NCBI GenBank assembly: GCA_023412455.1 | Contig: JAEYNQ010000160.1 | Location: forward strand, 1-29,774 | DNA: 29,774 bases | Source of the DNA: Bacillota bacterium | GTDB taxonomy: Bacteria > Bacillota > Clostridia > Lachnospirales > Cellulosilyticaceae | Reading direction: 5' to 3' | Shown: positions 5,932-14,411 of the stretch, in pieces | Numbering within the stretch: position 1 is the stretch's first letter | How the letters are laid out: each line of letters starts with the position of its first letter | The notes under the pieces: model-generated | What the model was told of the DNA's origin: nothing | Database searches by the model: none | Seen by the model: the letters and a program-made list of their open reading frames with translations, nothing else | Translations under genes and position numbers: made by a program

Positions 5932-8280
5932 ATGAACAAAATAAATGAGCTCAAATGGGATGAACTTAAGCTTTCATATCAACCTTCTGATTTTTCTTTT
6001 GCCACTACCGACGAACTCGTAGGGAGTCATGAAATGATTGGTCAAGAACAGGCTAGAAGCGCATTGGAAATGGGATTAAAGACACATGCAAAAGGCTATA
6101 ATCTTTATGTTTGCGGTGAATGTGGGGTGGGGAAATTAAGTTGTATTATGGAGCTATTGACATCTTTGGCAAAGGAACAACAAACACCACCCGATTTATG
6201 TTATAGCTATAACTTTAAGAAACCAGAAAATCCAAAGCTTTTACTCCTAGATGCAGGTGATGGTATTAAATTTAAAGAAGACATGGATGAACTGATTGAG
6301 TTTATTAAAAGTGAATTACCTTTAAAGTTACAAAGTTCAGAGGTGAATAAAAAAAGACAAAGTGTCTTAGGTATTTTTGAAGAAGAAAAGAGAAGCTTAA
6401 TTGAGGAACTCAGTAAAGCTTCAGAGAAGGTAGGCATTTCTGTTAAGTTAACACAAGAAGGAATTGGTTTCGCGCCACTAGGAGCAAATGGTGAAGGCAT
6501 CACAAAGGAAGAGTACAATGCCTTATCCACAGTTAAGCGTAAGGAGCTTGATAAAAAACTTAGTGAACTTTACAAGCTGGCAGATACTATTTTAGAAGCC
6601 ATTGATGAAAAGGAAGAGCAGTGTATAGAGAGACTGGATGATATCGATAAAGGCATTGTACTCTATGAGGTAGGGAGTCTTTTAAAATATTTAAAAGAGA
6701 AGTATGTAAAATATCCAGTCGTTAAAGAATATTTAGAGGAAATACAGGAAGATCTCATTAAACATTTAGAAGTTCTTGTTCCAGGGGAGGAGTCAAAAGC
6801 AACAGGCGTTAAGGAGGTACTTCCTTGGCTAGCAGAAAATGAAATGGAGCATCTAACGAAGCATTATAAAATTAATGTTTTGGTAGACAACAGTCAAATA
6901 CAAGGAGCACCTATTATCACTTCACGAGAAATGGATAATACGCCACTTAATGGTAAAATACTCTTAGATGCAGAATTTAATATGATGAAGAGTGATTTTA
7001 CTACTTTAAGACCAGGCTTATTGCATAAAGCAAATGGCGGCTATTTGTTACTAGAAGTACAGAGTCTATTGACTCGTTTAGGAAGCTGGAATGCACTTAA
7101 ACGGGCATTACAATCTGAAAGGATTGTCATAGAAAGTAGTGAGGATACAGCAATAGGTATGGTTTCTGCCATACGACCAGAGCCAGTGAAATTAGATATC
7201 AAGGTCATACTCTTAGGAAATTATCAACTTTATAGAGCCCTTTATGAGTATGATGAGGATTTCAAAAAGTTTTTTAAGAAACGGGTGGATTTTGAATCAG
7301 AATTAAAAAGTAACAAAGAAATTATTTGTCAACTAGGGTGTCTTATTAAAAAAGTAAGTGAAGAAGAAGGCTTATTACCCTTAACAACAGATGCACTTGT
7401 TAAGCTTTGCGAGTATGGGAGTAGGCAAGTACAAGATCCTAAAAAGCTACCAGCTAATTTAGAGCTACTTCTTGATATTGTAAGAGAGGCTAGTTTATAT
7501 GCCCAAATAGCTATTGATAAAGGATGTATGGTTAAAGCTATTGAGCAACGCCAGCTTTTTATAAAAAGGCTAGAAGATAAGCTAGATCAAGAAATATTGG
7601 AACAAAAGGTGCTTATTGATACACAGGGGGAAAGAGTAGGGACGATTAATGGCTTAGGGATTTATGCCATAGATCATTACCTATTAGGACGTCCAATGCG
7701 AATTACAGCAGCTACCTATAGAGGCAAAAAGGGGATTATTGACATTGAAAAGGAAAGTGGACTCAGTGGAGAGATTCACAGTAAAGGTATTCAAATTATT
7801 ACAGGTTTTTTAGGCCATCACTTTGCCCAAGATATGCCCTTATCTTTAAATTGTAGTCTATGTTTTGAACAAAGCTATGGAGAGATTGATGGAGATAGTG
7901 CTTCAAGTACGGAGCTCTATGCTATTTTATCCAGTCTTTCAGGGCTACCTATTCAGCAAAATATTGCTGTTACAGGTTCTGTTAATCAATTTGGACAGAT
8001 TCAACCTATTGGTGGTGTCAATGAAAAGATAGAAGGGTTTTATAGTATTTGCAAAAAGAGAGGCCTTCAAGGGAATGAAGGGGTAATAATTCCTTTACAG
8101 AATACAAGAGAACTTTTATTAAAGGATGAAATTATTGAGGCCGTAAAAAATAACAGATTTCATATTTACGGAATTACAGATATTAGGGAAGGAATAGAAA
8201 TATTAACCAACAATACTTATGAAGAATGTAGAAAAAGAGTACTCCAAAAGCTGAGAGAGTTTAATGATTTATCCAAATAA
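5932..8280 (+). CDS. Lon-like ATP-dependent Ser/Lys protease (AAA_32 / Lon_C type)
   Basis: 782 residues from the ATG at 5932, which follows an AGGGGGGA stretch; a TTG at 5881 is in frame but has no binding site. The protein belongs to the Lon-related AAA+ proteases (YcbZ/LonH-like), with an N-terminal AAA_32 ATPase region interrupted by a coiled-coil insert and a C-terminal Lon protease domain. The P-loop reads GECGVGKL, with Leu where Ser/Thr is usual. The second ATPase part has LRPGLLHKANGGYLLLE. The proteolytic dyad is Ser656 in GDSAS and Lys699 in GGVNEKIEG, both present, so it should be a working peptidase. It is likely cytoplasmic and monocistronic, bounded by hairpins on both sides. 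Substrates are unknown. Confidence 0.92.
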   Translation: MNKINELKWDELKLSYQPSDFSFATTDELVGSHEMIGQEQARSALEMGLKTHAKGYNLYVCGECGVGKLSCIMELLTSLAKEQQTPPDLCYSYNFKKPENPKLLLLDAGDGIKFKEDMDELIEFIKSELPLKLQSSEVNKKRQSVLGIFEEEKRSLIEELSKASEKVGISVKLTQEGIGFAPLGANGEGITKEEYNALSTVKRKELDKKLSELYKLADTILEAIDEKEEQCIERLDDIDKGIVLYEVGSLLKYLKEKYVKYPVVKEYLEEIQEDLIKHLEVLVPGEESKATGVKEVLPWLAENEMEHLTKHYKINVLVDNSQIQGAPIITSREMDNTPLNGKILLDAEFNMMKSDFTTLRPGLLHKANGGYLLLEVQSLLTRLGSWNALKRALQSERIVIESSEDTAIGMVSAIRPEPVKLDIKVILLGNYQLYRALYEYDEDFKKFFKKRVDFESELKSNKEIICQLGCLIKKVSEEEGLLPLTTDALVKLCEYGSRQVQDPKKLPANLELLLDIVREASLYAQIAIDKGCMVKAIEQRQLFIKRLEDKLDQEILEQKVLIDTQGERVGTINGLGIYAIDHYLLGRPMRITAATYRGKKGIIDIEKESGLSGEIHSKGIQIITGFLGHHFAQDMPLSLNCSLCFEQSYGEIDGDSASSTELYAILSSLSGLPIQQNIAVTGSVNQFGQIQPIGGVNEKIEGFYSICKKRGLQGNEGVIIPLQNTRELLLKDEIIEAVKNNRFHIYGITDIREGIEILTNNTYEECRKRVLQKLREFNDLSK

Positions 8281-8293
8281 TCTTACTGATTTT

Positions 8294-8331
8294 AAAAGGG
8301 TTCTTTAAAAACGAAAAAGACCCCTTTTTTT
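8294..8331 (+). terminator. Terminator after the Lon-like protease gene
   Basis: AAAAGGGTTCTTT (8294-8306) pairs with AAAGACCCC and following Ts, with one bulge, and ends in a run of seven T at 8325-8331. Confidence 0.75.
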
Positions 8332-8345
8332 ATTTGCGCTTATCC

Positions 8346-8374
8346 TTGTAGTTAGATATAATATTTAATATATA
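8346..8374 (+). promoter_or_regulatory. Weak promoter candidate for the ilvN-like gene
   Basis: TTGTAG (8346-8351), 17 bases, TATATA (8369-8374). The region is so AT-rich that the -10 match carries little weight, but a promoter is expected here because a terminator lies just upstream. Confidence 0.35.
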
Positions 8375-8432
8375 AAGAATATTATAAAGAAGAATAAAAT
8401 TATAGATCGACAGGATAAGGTTAGGTGAGATA

Positions 8433-8921
8433 ATGAAAAATAGTATATTATCTGTTTTAGTGGAAAATAATTATGGCGTTGTGGCGCGTATTGCAGGCCT
8501 CTTTACACGAAGAGGTTTTAATATGAACAGTTTTGCTGGAGAAGAAACTCACGATTCGCGTATTTCAAGGATAACCATTTCTATTACAGAAAACGAGGAT
8601 TCCATTCAGCAAATACAAAAACAAGTGGAAAAATTGATTGATATTAAAAAGGTTGAGCGGTTGGATGTAAAAGAAGACATTATTCGTGAACTAGCGTTGA
8701 TTAAAGTAACAAGCCAAGAAACACTCCTTCCTCGTATTAAAGATTTAACGGATGCTTTTAATGTCAAGGTCATTGATATGGATACACAGGTTGTGGTTTT
8801 TGAAATATGTAATACAAAAGAAAAAATTGATGCATTTATTGAAACGGTTAAAGAATATGAAATTATAGAAAGTGTTCGCACAGGTGTTATAGCACTGCAA
8901 CGGGGCAATAAGCACATGTAA
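8433..8921 (+). CDS. ilvN: Acetolactate synthase small (regulatory) subunit
   Basis: 162 residues, the usual size of IlvN/IlvH. This subunit activates acetolactate synthase and gives it feedback inhibition by valine in branched-chain amino acid synthesis. An N-terminal ACT domain (about 4-77) begins with ILSVLVENNYGVVARIAGLF and has RRGFNMNSF; a second, ACT-like C-terminal domain follows (about 85-157). The ATG has AGGTGAG upstream. No catalytic subunit (ilvB) is in the window, so this copy is separated from its partner, which is unusual because the two are normally adjacent. The next gene starts 27 bases later on the same strand with no terminator between, so they may be co-transcribed. Confidence 0.9.
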   Translation: MKNSILSVLVENNYGVVARIAGLFTRRGFNMNSFAGEETHDSRISRITISITENEDSIQQIQKQVEKLIDIKKVERLDVKEDIIRELALIKVTSQETLLPRIKDLTDAFNVKVIDMDTQVVVFEICNTKEKIDAFIETVKEYEIIESVRTGVIALQRGNKHM

Positions 8922-8948
8922 GATGGGGAACGCGGAGGAGAAAGAGCC

Positions 8949-10661
8949 ATGCAAAAGGTTCAAGAAATTCGGAAAGTGGAATTAGTAGAAATACTAGAAA
9001 AAGTAGTGGATGAGATGAAGGATTGGCTAATTATAGGCGATCAGTATGGTAAGATTATGTATGTCAATAGTAATGTGTATACATGCTGTGGGTGTACAAA
9101 AGAAGAAGTCCTAGGAAAAGACATGTGTATGTTTGTGGGAGTCGACTTGAGTGATCAAGTTATTCTTGATAAAATTAACAAATTTCTCAAGGATGGGGAA
9201 AAATTTGAATTTGTGACCAATCGCTTTATAAAAGGCAATAGAAGGATTTACTTAACTAATACCCTATCAACTATTTGGTATCAGAATCAGTTGGAGTATT
9301 TTGTCTGTTTATCAAAAGATATTACAAGTACCCAAAAACTAAAAGAAGAAGTCTATAGGGTGAATTACTTTGATAAATTAACAAACCTACCTAATCAGAA
9401 ATTCTTTATGCAAAGTCTTTATAAAGCAACTCAAAAGGCAAAGAGTGAAGAAAGTAAGATGGCGGTTATCTTATTAGATATCCGAAAGGTAGGACAAATT
9501 AATAATGATTATGGGATCAACACCGGAGATATAGTTATAAAGACTATTAATAAACGAATTAAGGGAATATTGAGTAATCATCAAGAAGTTTTTAGGTATT
9601 CTGGAAGTAGCTTTGCTATCATTGCTCAAGGAATTGAAAGTAAGGAAGATGCCATACAACTTCTGGATAGGATCAATGATAAGGTGAAAGAGCCTATATC
9701 TGTACATAACAGTTATCTTTATGTAGAAGTTAAGGAAGGCATTACACTTTTTCCAACTGATGCTAAAGGGGCAAGTGAATTGATTAAAAATGCAGAAATT
9801 GCCTTAAAAAAAGCAAAAAAGGAAAAAGGAATAATGCCTTATGTTTTTTATAGTAAGGATATTCATGAAGAGATAGAAAGTACTATGCTTCTTGAAACGG
9901 AGCTGAAGATAGCCGTTCAAAATCAAGAATTTATAGTGTATTATCAACCCTTTATTGATTTAAAAACCAATACAGTAGTAGGAATGGAAGCCCTTCTTAG
10001 GCAAATAAAACAGAATGGTGAAATGGTCCTTCCTGGTAAGTTTATTGGTATGCTTGAACAGATGAATTTGATTGAAAAAGTTGGCGTAATGGTTATCGAG
10101 AAGGTTTGTATGCAGATTAGAAGATGGTTAGATAAGGGATATAAGGTGGTTCCTGTATCTGTTAATTTATCAGCCCTTCAATTTAAAAATCCCAATTTAG
10201 CTAAAAATATTATTGAGATATTAGAACGCTTTAATGTGTCACCTGAATATATTGTGTTAGAAATTACAGAATCAACTGTGATGGAGGATATTGGACTGGC
10301 CCACTTTACCTTGAATGAATTACGGGAATATGGATTTTGTATCTCCATTGATGACTTTGGAACAGGTTATGCTTCCATAGGTTATTTGAAAAAGTTTATG
10401 TTTAATCATTTAAAAATTGATATTTCTTTTATAAGAGAGATTACAAAGAATACCCAAGATCGAGCCATTGTAGAGGCTATTATTGCCATTGCTAGAAGTC
10501 TTAATTTAACTACTATTGCAGAAGGCATAGAGAATGAGAAGCAACTTGAAGTAATGAATGAGATAGGTTGTGAAATTGGTCAGGGCTTTTTGTGGGATAA
10601 GCCTATTACATCTACACAAATCGAAGAAAAATATTTAAGCAGGGATTTACAAGTGCTATAA
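8949..10661 (+). CDS. PAS / degenerate GGDEF / EAL protein, probable c-di-GMP phosphodiesterase
   Basis: 570 residues, cytoplasmic (no membrane segment seen). Domains: PAS (about 20-130), GGDEF-like (about 135-295), EAL (about 310-560). The cyclase signature is SGSSF at residues 218-222 instead of GGDEF, and the usual RxxD inhibitory site is absent, so cyclase activity is not expected. The EAL domain looks complete: EAL (Glu347), the NLSALQF asparagine, LEITES, DDFGTGYAS, the LKIDISF lysine, AEGIENEKQ and GQGFLWDKP. The protein therefore probably hydrolyses cyclic di-GMP, with the GGDEF-like domain perhaps binding GTP as a regulator. The PAS domain has three cysteines (46, 47, 49) near the usual ligand pocket. 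The start follows CGGAGGAG. Confidence 0.93.
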   Translation: MQKVQEIRKVELVEILEKVVDEMKDWLIIGDQYGKIMYVNSNVYTCCGCTKEEVLGKDMCMFVGVDLSDQVILDKINKFLKDGEKFEFVTNRFIKGNRRIYLTNTLSTIWYQNQLEYFVCLSKDITSTQKLKEEVYRVNYFDKLTNLPNQKFFMQSLYKATQKAKSEESKMAVILLDIRKVGQINNDYGINTGDIVIKTINKRIKGILSNHQEVFRYSGSSFAIIAQGIESKEDAIQLLDRINDKVKEPISVHNSYLYVEVKEGITLFPTDAKGASELIKNAEIALKKAKKEKGIMPYVFYSKDIHEEIESTMLLETELKIAVQNQEFIVYYQPFIDLKTNTVVGMEALLRQIKQNGEMVLPGKFIGMLEQMNLIEKVGVMVIEKVCMQIRRWLDKGYKVVPVSVNLSALQFKNPNLAKNIIEILERFNVSPEYIVLEITESTVMEDIGLAHFTLNELREYGFCISIDDFGTGYASIGYLKKFMFNHLKIDISFIREITKNTQDRAIVEAIIAIARSLNLTTIAEGIENEKQLEVMNEIGCEIGQGFLWDKPITSTQIEEKYLSRDLQVL

Positions 10662-10681
10662 TAAGCTTTTGTGAAAGGTTA

Positions 10682-10711
10682 TTGAAATAAAGAATGGAAC
10701 TGTGGTAAACT
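10682..10711 (+). promoter_or_regulatory. Promoter candidate for rho
   Basis: TTGAAA (10682-10687), 18-base spacer, TAAACT (10706-10711), about 40 bases ahead of the rho start. Confidence 0.45.
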
Positions 10712-10749
10712 AGATTATAAAAATGGAAGACTGAAGGAGTTATTAATGG

Positions 10750-12198
10750 ATGAGTAACTTAGAAGAACTGACTTTAGTACAACTCAAAGAGATGGCTAAA
10801 GCATGTGGTATTAAAAATGTAAATAAAATGCGAAAAAGTGAAGTGATTAGTTACCTAGAACAACACCATAACTCCTCTCCTAGCCAAATAGATAATAAGA
10901 CTCAAGCTACAGACACCATAGTAGAAGAAGATAGTGTACAAGAGCCTATGGCTACAGTAACAGAAGAACTATTACGAGAAGATGGGCAGACACAAGATGT
11001 ACTTCTAGAAGAATTTTTGCAAGAAGAAAGTCTTTTAGAAGAAGAGTTACCTAGTGAAAACAGTTATGATAGTCGCAGTGACCGTATGGTGGGAGCTGGG
11101 ATTTTGGAAATTATGGCAGATGGCTATGGTTTTTTACGTTCTCAAAATTTTATGCGAGGAGAAAATGACATCTATCTTTCGATTTCTCAAATTCGTCGTT
11201 TTAATCTTAAAACAGGAGACTGGATTGAGGGAGATATGCGACGACCTAAAGAAGGAGAAAAGGCAGGTGCGCTTCTTTATGTTCATAAAGTCAATGGAGA
11301 TCGTCCAGAAAAGGCGAAATACCGTCCTAATTTTGAAACACTTATACCCGTTTTTCCTTATGAAAGGCTACGTTTAGAGACAGAAAGAGATATCTTATCT
11401 ACCCGTATTATTGATATCATGGCACCTATAGGAAAAGGGCAAAGGGGACTTATTGTTGCACCACCTAAAGCAGGGAAGACAGTACTCCTTAAGCATATTG
11501 CCAATGCTATAACACGCAATCATAGAGAAGTATCATTGATTGTGTTACTTATAGATGAAAGACCTGAGGAAGTAACAGATATTCGTCGTTCTATTCAAGG
11601 AAAAGATGTACAAGTTATTGCCTCAACTTTTGATGAACCACCAGAACATCATAAGCAAGTGGTGGAAATGGTGCTTGAAAGAGCCAAAAGAATGGTAGAG
11701 CAGGGAAAAGACCTTGTTATTTTGTTAGATAGTATTACACGTATGGCAAGGGCCTACAATTTGACCATCCCTCCTAGTGGAAGGACCTTGTCAGGGGGAC
11801 TCGACCCAGCAGCTCTCCATATGCCCAAAAAATTTTTTGGTGCTGCAAGAAAGATTGAAAATGGGGGAAGTTTAACTATATTGGGAACTGCCCTTGTCGA
11901 CACAGGAAGTAAGATGGATGAAGTGATATTTGAAGAATTTAAGGGAACGGGTAATATGGAACTTGTTCTAGATCGTTCCTTATCAGAAAGACGTATTTTC
12001 CCAGCCATAGATATTTATAAATCAGGAACAAGAAGAGATGATTTACTTCTCCTACCTGAAGAGATGAGTGTTGCTTATTCGATTCGTAAGGATTTGAGTC
12101 GTAATAATACGTCAGAAGTGACAGAAAATCTAATTAACACCCTCCTTCGCTCAGAGGATAATAAGACTTTCGTCGAATGTATGAAAAAAGGTGAGTGA
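10750..12198 (+). CDS. rho: Transcription termination factor Rho
   Basis: 482 residues. Rho is the hexameric RNA helicase that ends transcription at unstructured, untranslated RNA. Order: Rho_N helical domain (1-38), a Glu/Gln-rich acidic linker (about 40-105) that is extra compared with the 419-residue E. coli protein, the cold-shock-like RNA-binding domain (about 115-185, with ILEIMADGYGFLRS), and the RecA-type ATPase with Walker A APPKAGKT at residues 237-244, VILLDSITRMARAYN (Walker B), and the LSGGLDPAALHMPKKFFGAAR region. Start choice: an ATG at 10746 opens a frame that stops after three codons, while the ATG at 10750 continues as Rho; GGAG lies 9 bases before it. Confidence 0.97.
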   Translation: MSNLEELTLVQLKEMAKACGIKNVNKMRKSEVISYLEQHHNSSPSQIDNKTQATDTIVEEDSVQEPMATVTEELLREDGQTQDVLLEEFLQEESLLEEELPSENSYDSRSDRMVGAGILEIMADGYGFLRSQNFMRGENDIYLSISQIRRFNLKTGDWIEGDMRRPKEGEKAGALLYVHKVNGDRPEKAKYRPNFETLIPVFPYERLRLETERDILSTRIIDIMAPIGKGQRGLIVAPPKAGKTVLLKHIANAITRNHREVSLIVLLIDERPEEVTDIRRSIQGKDVQVIASTFDEPPEHHKQVVEMVLERAKRMVEQGKDLVILLDSITRMARAYNLTIPPSGRTLSGGLDPAALHMPKKFFGAARKIENGGSLTILGTALVDTGSKMDEVIFEEFKGTGNMELVLDRSLSERRIFPAIDIYKSGTRRDDLLLLPEEMSVAYSIRKDLSRNNTSEVTENLINTLLRSEDNKTFVECMKKGE

Positions 12199-12223
12199 AT
12201 TTCATTAAAATAGACAAGAAGTC

Positions 12224-12252
12224 TTGCATAATAGAAAAACTCATGCTATAAT
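12224..12252 (+). promoter_or_regulatory. Promoter of rpmE
   Basis: TTGCAT (12224-12229), exactly 17 bases, TATAAT (12247-12252). The match is strong, and it lies between rho and rpmE, so rpmE and perhaps the genes after it need not depend on rho transcription. About 60 bases of leader would precede the rpmE start. Confidence 0.75.
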
Positions 12253-12324
12253 ACTAACGTTGTCACGAAAATTGCTAGGGTTTAAAAATTAATATAGAAA
12301 AGTGTATGAAAGAGGTGAATATAA

Positions 12325-12525
12325 ATGAATAAAGAAATCCAACCAAAATATGAAGCTGTTACTGTAACTTGTAATGGGTGTGGAAATACTATTGAAACAC
12401 GTTCAACTAAAGGTACTATCAATGTTGAAGTATGTTCAAAGTGTCATCCTTTCTATACAGGAAAACAAAGAGCTGCATCTGCAAAAGGTAGAATTGATAA
12501 ATTCAACAGAAAATACGAAATGTAA
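12325..12525 (+). CDS. rpmE: 50S ribosomal protein L31 (zinc-binding form)
   Basis: 66 residues, normal for bacterial L31. It is the cysteine-containing C+ form: C16-N-G-C19 and C37-S-K-C40 would bind one zinc ion, so it stores zinc as well as joining the 50S subunit at the central protuberance. The zinc-free paralogue made under zinc starvation is not in this window. The C-terminal GRIDKFNRKYEM is typical. AGAGGTG precedes the ATG. It follows rho, as in many Firmicutes, has its own promoter, and is followed by a terminator. Confidence 0.97.
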   Translation: MNKEIQPKYEAVTVTCNGCGNTIETRSTKGTINVEVCSKCHPFYTGKQRAASAKGRIDKFNRKYEM

Positions 12526-12538
12526 TCAGTTAAAAAAG

Positions 12539-12569
12539 GGGTTGAGAGGATGGTCTCAACCCTTTTTTT
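12539..12569 (+). terminator. Terminator after rpmE
   Basis: A perfect 9-bp stem, GGGTTGAGA (12539-12547) with TCTCAACCC (12554-12562), is followed by seven T. The next gene begins 24 bases later with no clear promoter between, so partial read-through probably supplies the downstream genes. Confidence 0.88.
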
Positions 12570-12592
12570 GTAAAAGAACAGGAGGCGGAGGC

Positions 12593-13522
12593 ATGGCGAA
12601 AGTGAATATAGGGGGTCAGGCTGTTATAGAAGGCGTGATGATGAAGGGACGCTCCTACTATGCTGTTTCAGTGAGAAAATCAGACGGTACTATTGTAACA
12701 GACTCTCAAAAATCAGAGAGTATAATGGATCGTTTTAAGATATTAAAGTGGCCAGTTTTAAGAGGTATGGCAGTTTTTTTAGAATCTTTAGTTTTAGGTA
12801 TTAAAACCTTAAGCTTTTCAGCAGAGTTATATGGTGAAGAAGACGAAGAAGAAGAGCCTAGCCGTTTTGAAATGTGGCTTCAAAAGGCTTTGGGGGAAAA
12901 AGGAGAAAAGATTATTATGGGCCTTACTATGTGCCTCTCTTTTGTCTTAGCTATTGGGTTATTTATGATCTTTCCTATGCTGTTAAGTCGACTATTTAAA
13001 ACAGTTGTAACCAGTTCTTTCGCACAAAATCTTATTGAAGGCGCTATTCGTATTATTATTTTTTTATGCTATATGAAGTTGATTACAAAGATGAAGGATA
13101 TTGAGAGAACCTTTCAGTATCATGGAGCAGAGCACAAAACCATTAATTGTTTAGAACAAGACAAGGAGTTAACGGTAGAAAATGTAAGAGAATGTACAAG
13201 ACTTCATAAAAGTTGTGGGACGAGTTTCTTGTTTATTGTTATGATTGTGAGTATCCTTGTATTTAGTGTTTTTACCACTCAAGTATTATGGCAAAGAACT
13301 TTGGTGCGTATTGTGATGGTACCTTTTGTAGCAGGAGTTTCTTATGAGTTTATTAGATGGGCAAGATTATCTCCAGATAATAGAGTTGCTAACTTTTTAA
13401 GTAAGCCAGGAATGTGGCTTCAAAGAGAATTTACAACCATTGAACCAGACGATTCACAAATTGAAGTAGCTATTGCAGCGGTAAAAGGAGTACTTGAGCA
13501 TGAGTCAATTAGTAGCAAGTAA
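12593..13522 (+). CDS. DUF1385 membrane protein, YqhQ-like
   Basis: 309 residues from the ATG at 12593, which follows AGGAGGCGGAGG; the open frame extends upstream through rpmE but that is not real. DUF1385 is a conserved membrane family of unknown biochemical role. Visible features: N-terminal IGGQAVIEGVMMKG typical of the family, an acidic cytoplasmic loop (EDEEEEP), about four hydrophobic segments, and the conserved YHGAEHKTINCLE with HxxE..H-like polar residues that hint at a metal or catalytic site in the membrane. Its placement between rpmE and prmC/prfA is conserved in Clostridia. The last 23 bases overlap the start of prmC. Confidence 0.9.
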   Translation: MAKVNIGGQAVIEGVMMKGRSYYAVSVRKSDGTIVTDSQKSESIMDRFKILKWPVLRGMAVFLESLVLGIKTLSFSAELYGEEDEEEEPSRFEMWLQKALGEKGEKIIMGLTMCLSFVLAIGLFMIFPMLLSRLFKTVVTSSFAQNLIEGAIRIIIFLCYMKLITKMKDIERTFQYHGAEHKTINCLEQDKELTVENVRECTRLHKSCGTSFLFIVMIVSILVFSVFTTQVLWQRTLVRIVMVPFVAGVSYEFIRWARLSPDNRVANFLSKPGMWLQREFTTIEPDDSQIEVAIAAVKGVLEHESISSK

Positions 13523-14387
13523 GACAGATGAAATAACCGTTTATGATGCGATTCGCCATGGTGAATCCGTTCTTAAAGCTTACGATAAGAAAGATGCCCC
13601 TATTGATGCACGCCTTTTAATGCGTCATTTAATGGACTGGGATGAAGCTAAACTGATTTTAAATCATAAAGTGACCCTTTCAGAGCATATTAAAGAATCC
13701 TATCTCTACCTTATAGCTAAAAGAGCACAAGGTATTCCACTTCAATATATTATAAAAAGTCAAGAATTTATGGGATTAGAATTTTTTGTAGATGAAAGAG
13801 TACTGATACCAAGACAAGATACGGAGACACTTGTAGAACATCTTTTGGAGTTGGCTAAAAAAGAAAAAATAAAAAAGGTTATTGAGATAGGAGTTGGCTC
13901 TGGTTGTATTAGTATTTCTTTAGCCTATTATGGTGGAGAAATGAGGATTACAGCTATTGATATCTCACAAGATGCATTGGATGTAGCTAAAAGAAATGGA
14001 AATTTACACGGTGTAAATGAATACATTGAGTATGTAAAAAGTGATGGTTTCACAAACTACAAGGGTGAAGATGAAAGTGTAGACCTTATTGTATCTAATC
14101 CTCCTTATATTTCGGAGGCTGATTGTAGAGAATTGATGACAGAGGTAAAATGTTATGAACCTCTTATTGCTTTGACAGATGGTGGGGATGGCCTTTATTT
14201 TTATCGTACCCTTTCGAAGGAAGGTAAAAGATTTTTAAAACCAGGTGGTATTATAGCCTATGAAATAGGATATGACCAAGGAGAGGCTGTAAGGCAGATT
14301 CTAATGAAAGAAGGATACTGTTCCATAGAGGTCCTAAAGGATTTACCAGGCAAAGACCGTGTCATTATAGCAAGGAAACCCCTTTAA
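13500..14387 (+). CDS. prmC: PrmC, release factor N5-glutamine methyltransferase
   Basis: 295 residues. PrmC methylates the glutamine of the GGQ motif in release factors RF1 and RF2, using S-adenosylmethionine; the RF1 gene is next. Visible features: N-terminal helical substrate-binding domain (about 1-95), LIPRQDTETLVE just before the catalytic fold, SAM-binding EIGVGSGCISI near 126, and the catalytic NPPY at 200-203. The ATG at 13500 is 10 bases after AAGGAG; a TTG at 13494 is too close. It overlaps the preceding gene by 23 bases, so translation is probably coupled. Confidence 0.96.
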   Translation: MSQLVASKTDEITVYDAIRHGESVLKAYDKKDAPIDARLLMRHLMDWDEAKLILNHKVTLSEHIKESYLYLIAKRAQGIPLQYIIKSQEFMGLEFFVDERVLIPRQDTETLVEHLLELAKKEKIKKVIEIGVGSGCISISLAYYGGEMRITAIDISQDALDVAKRNGNLHGVNEYIEYVKSDGFTNYKGEDESVDLIVSNPPYISEADCRELMTEVKCYEPLIALTDGGDGLYFYRTLSKEGKRFLKPGGIIAYEIGYDQGEAVRQILMKEGYCSIEVLKDLPGKDRVIIARKPL

Positions 14388-14411
14388 ATAGAATTTAGAT
14401 GAGGTGAATAA

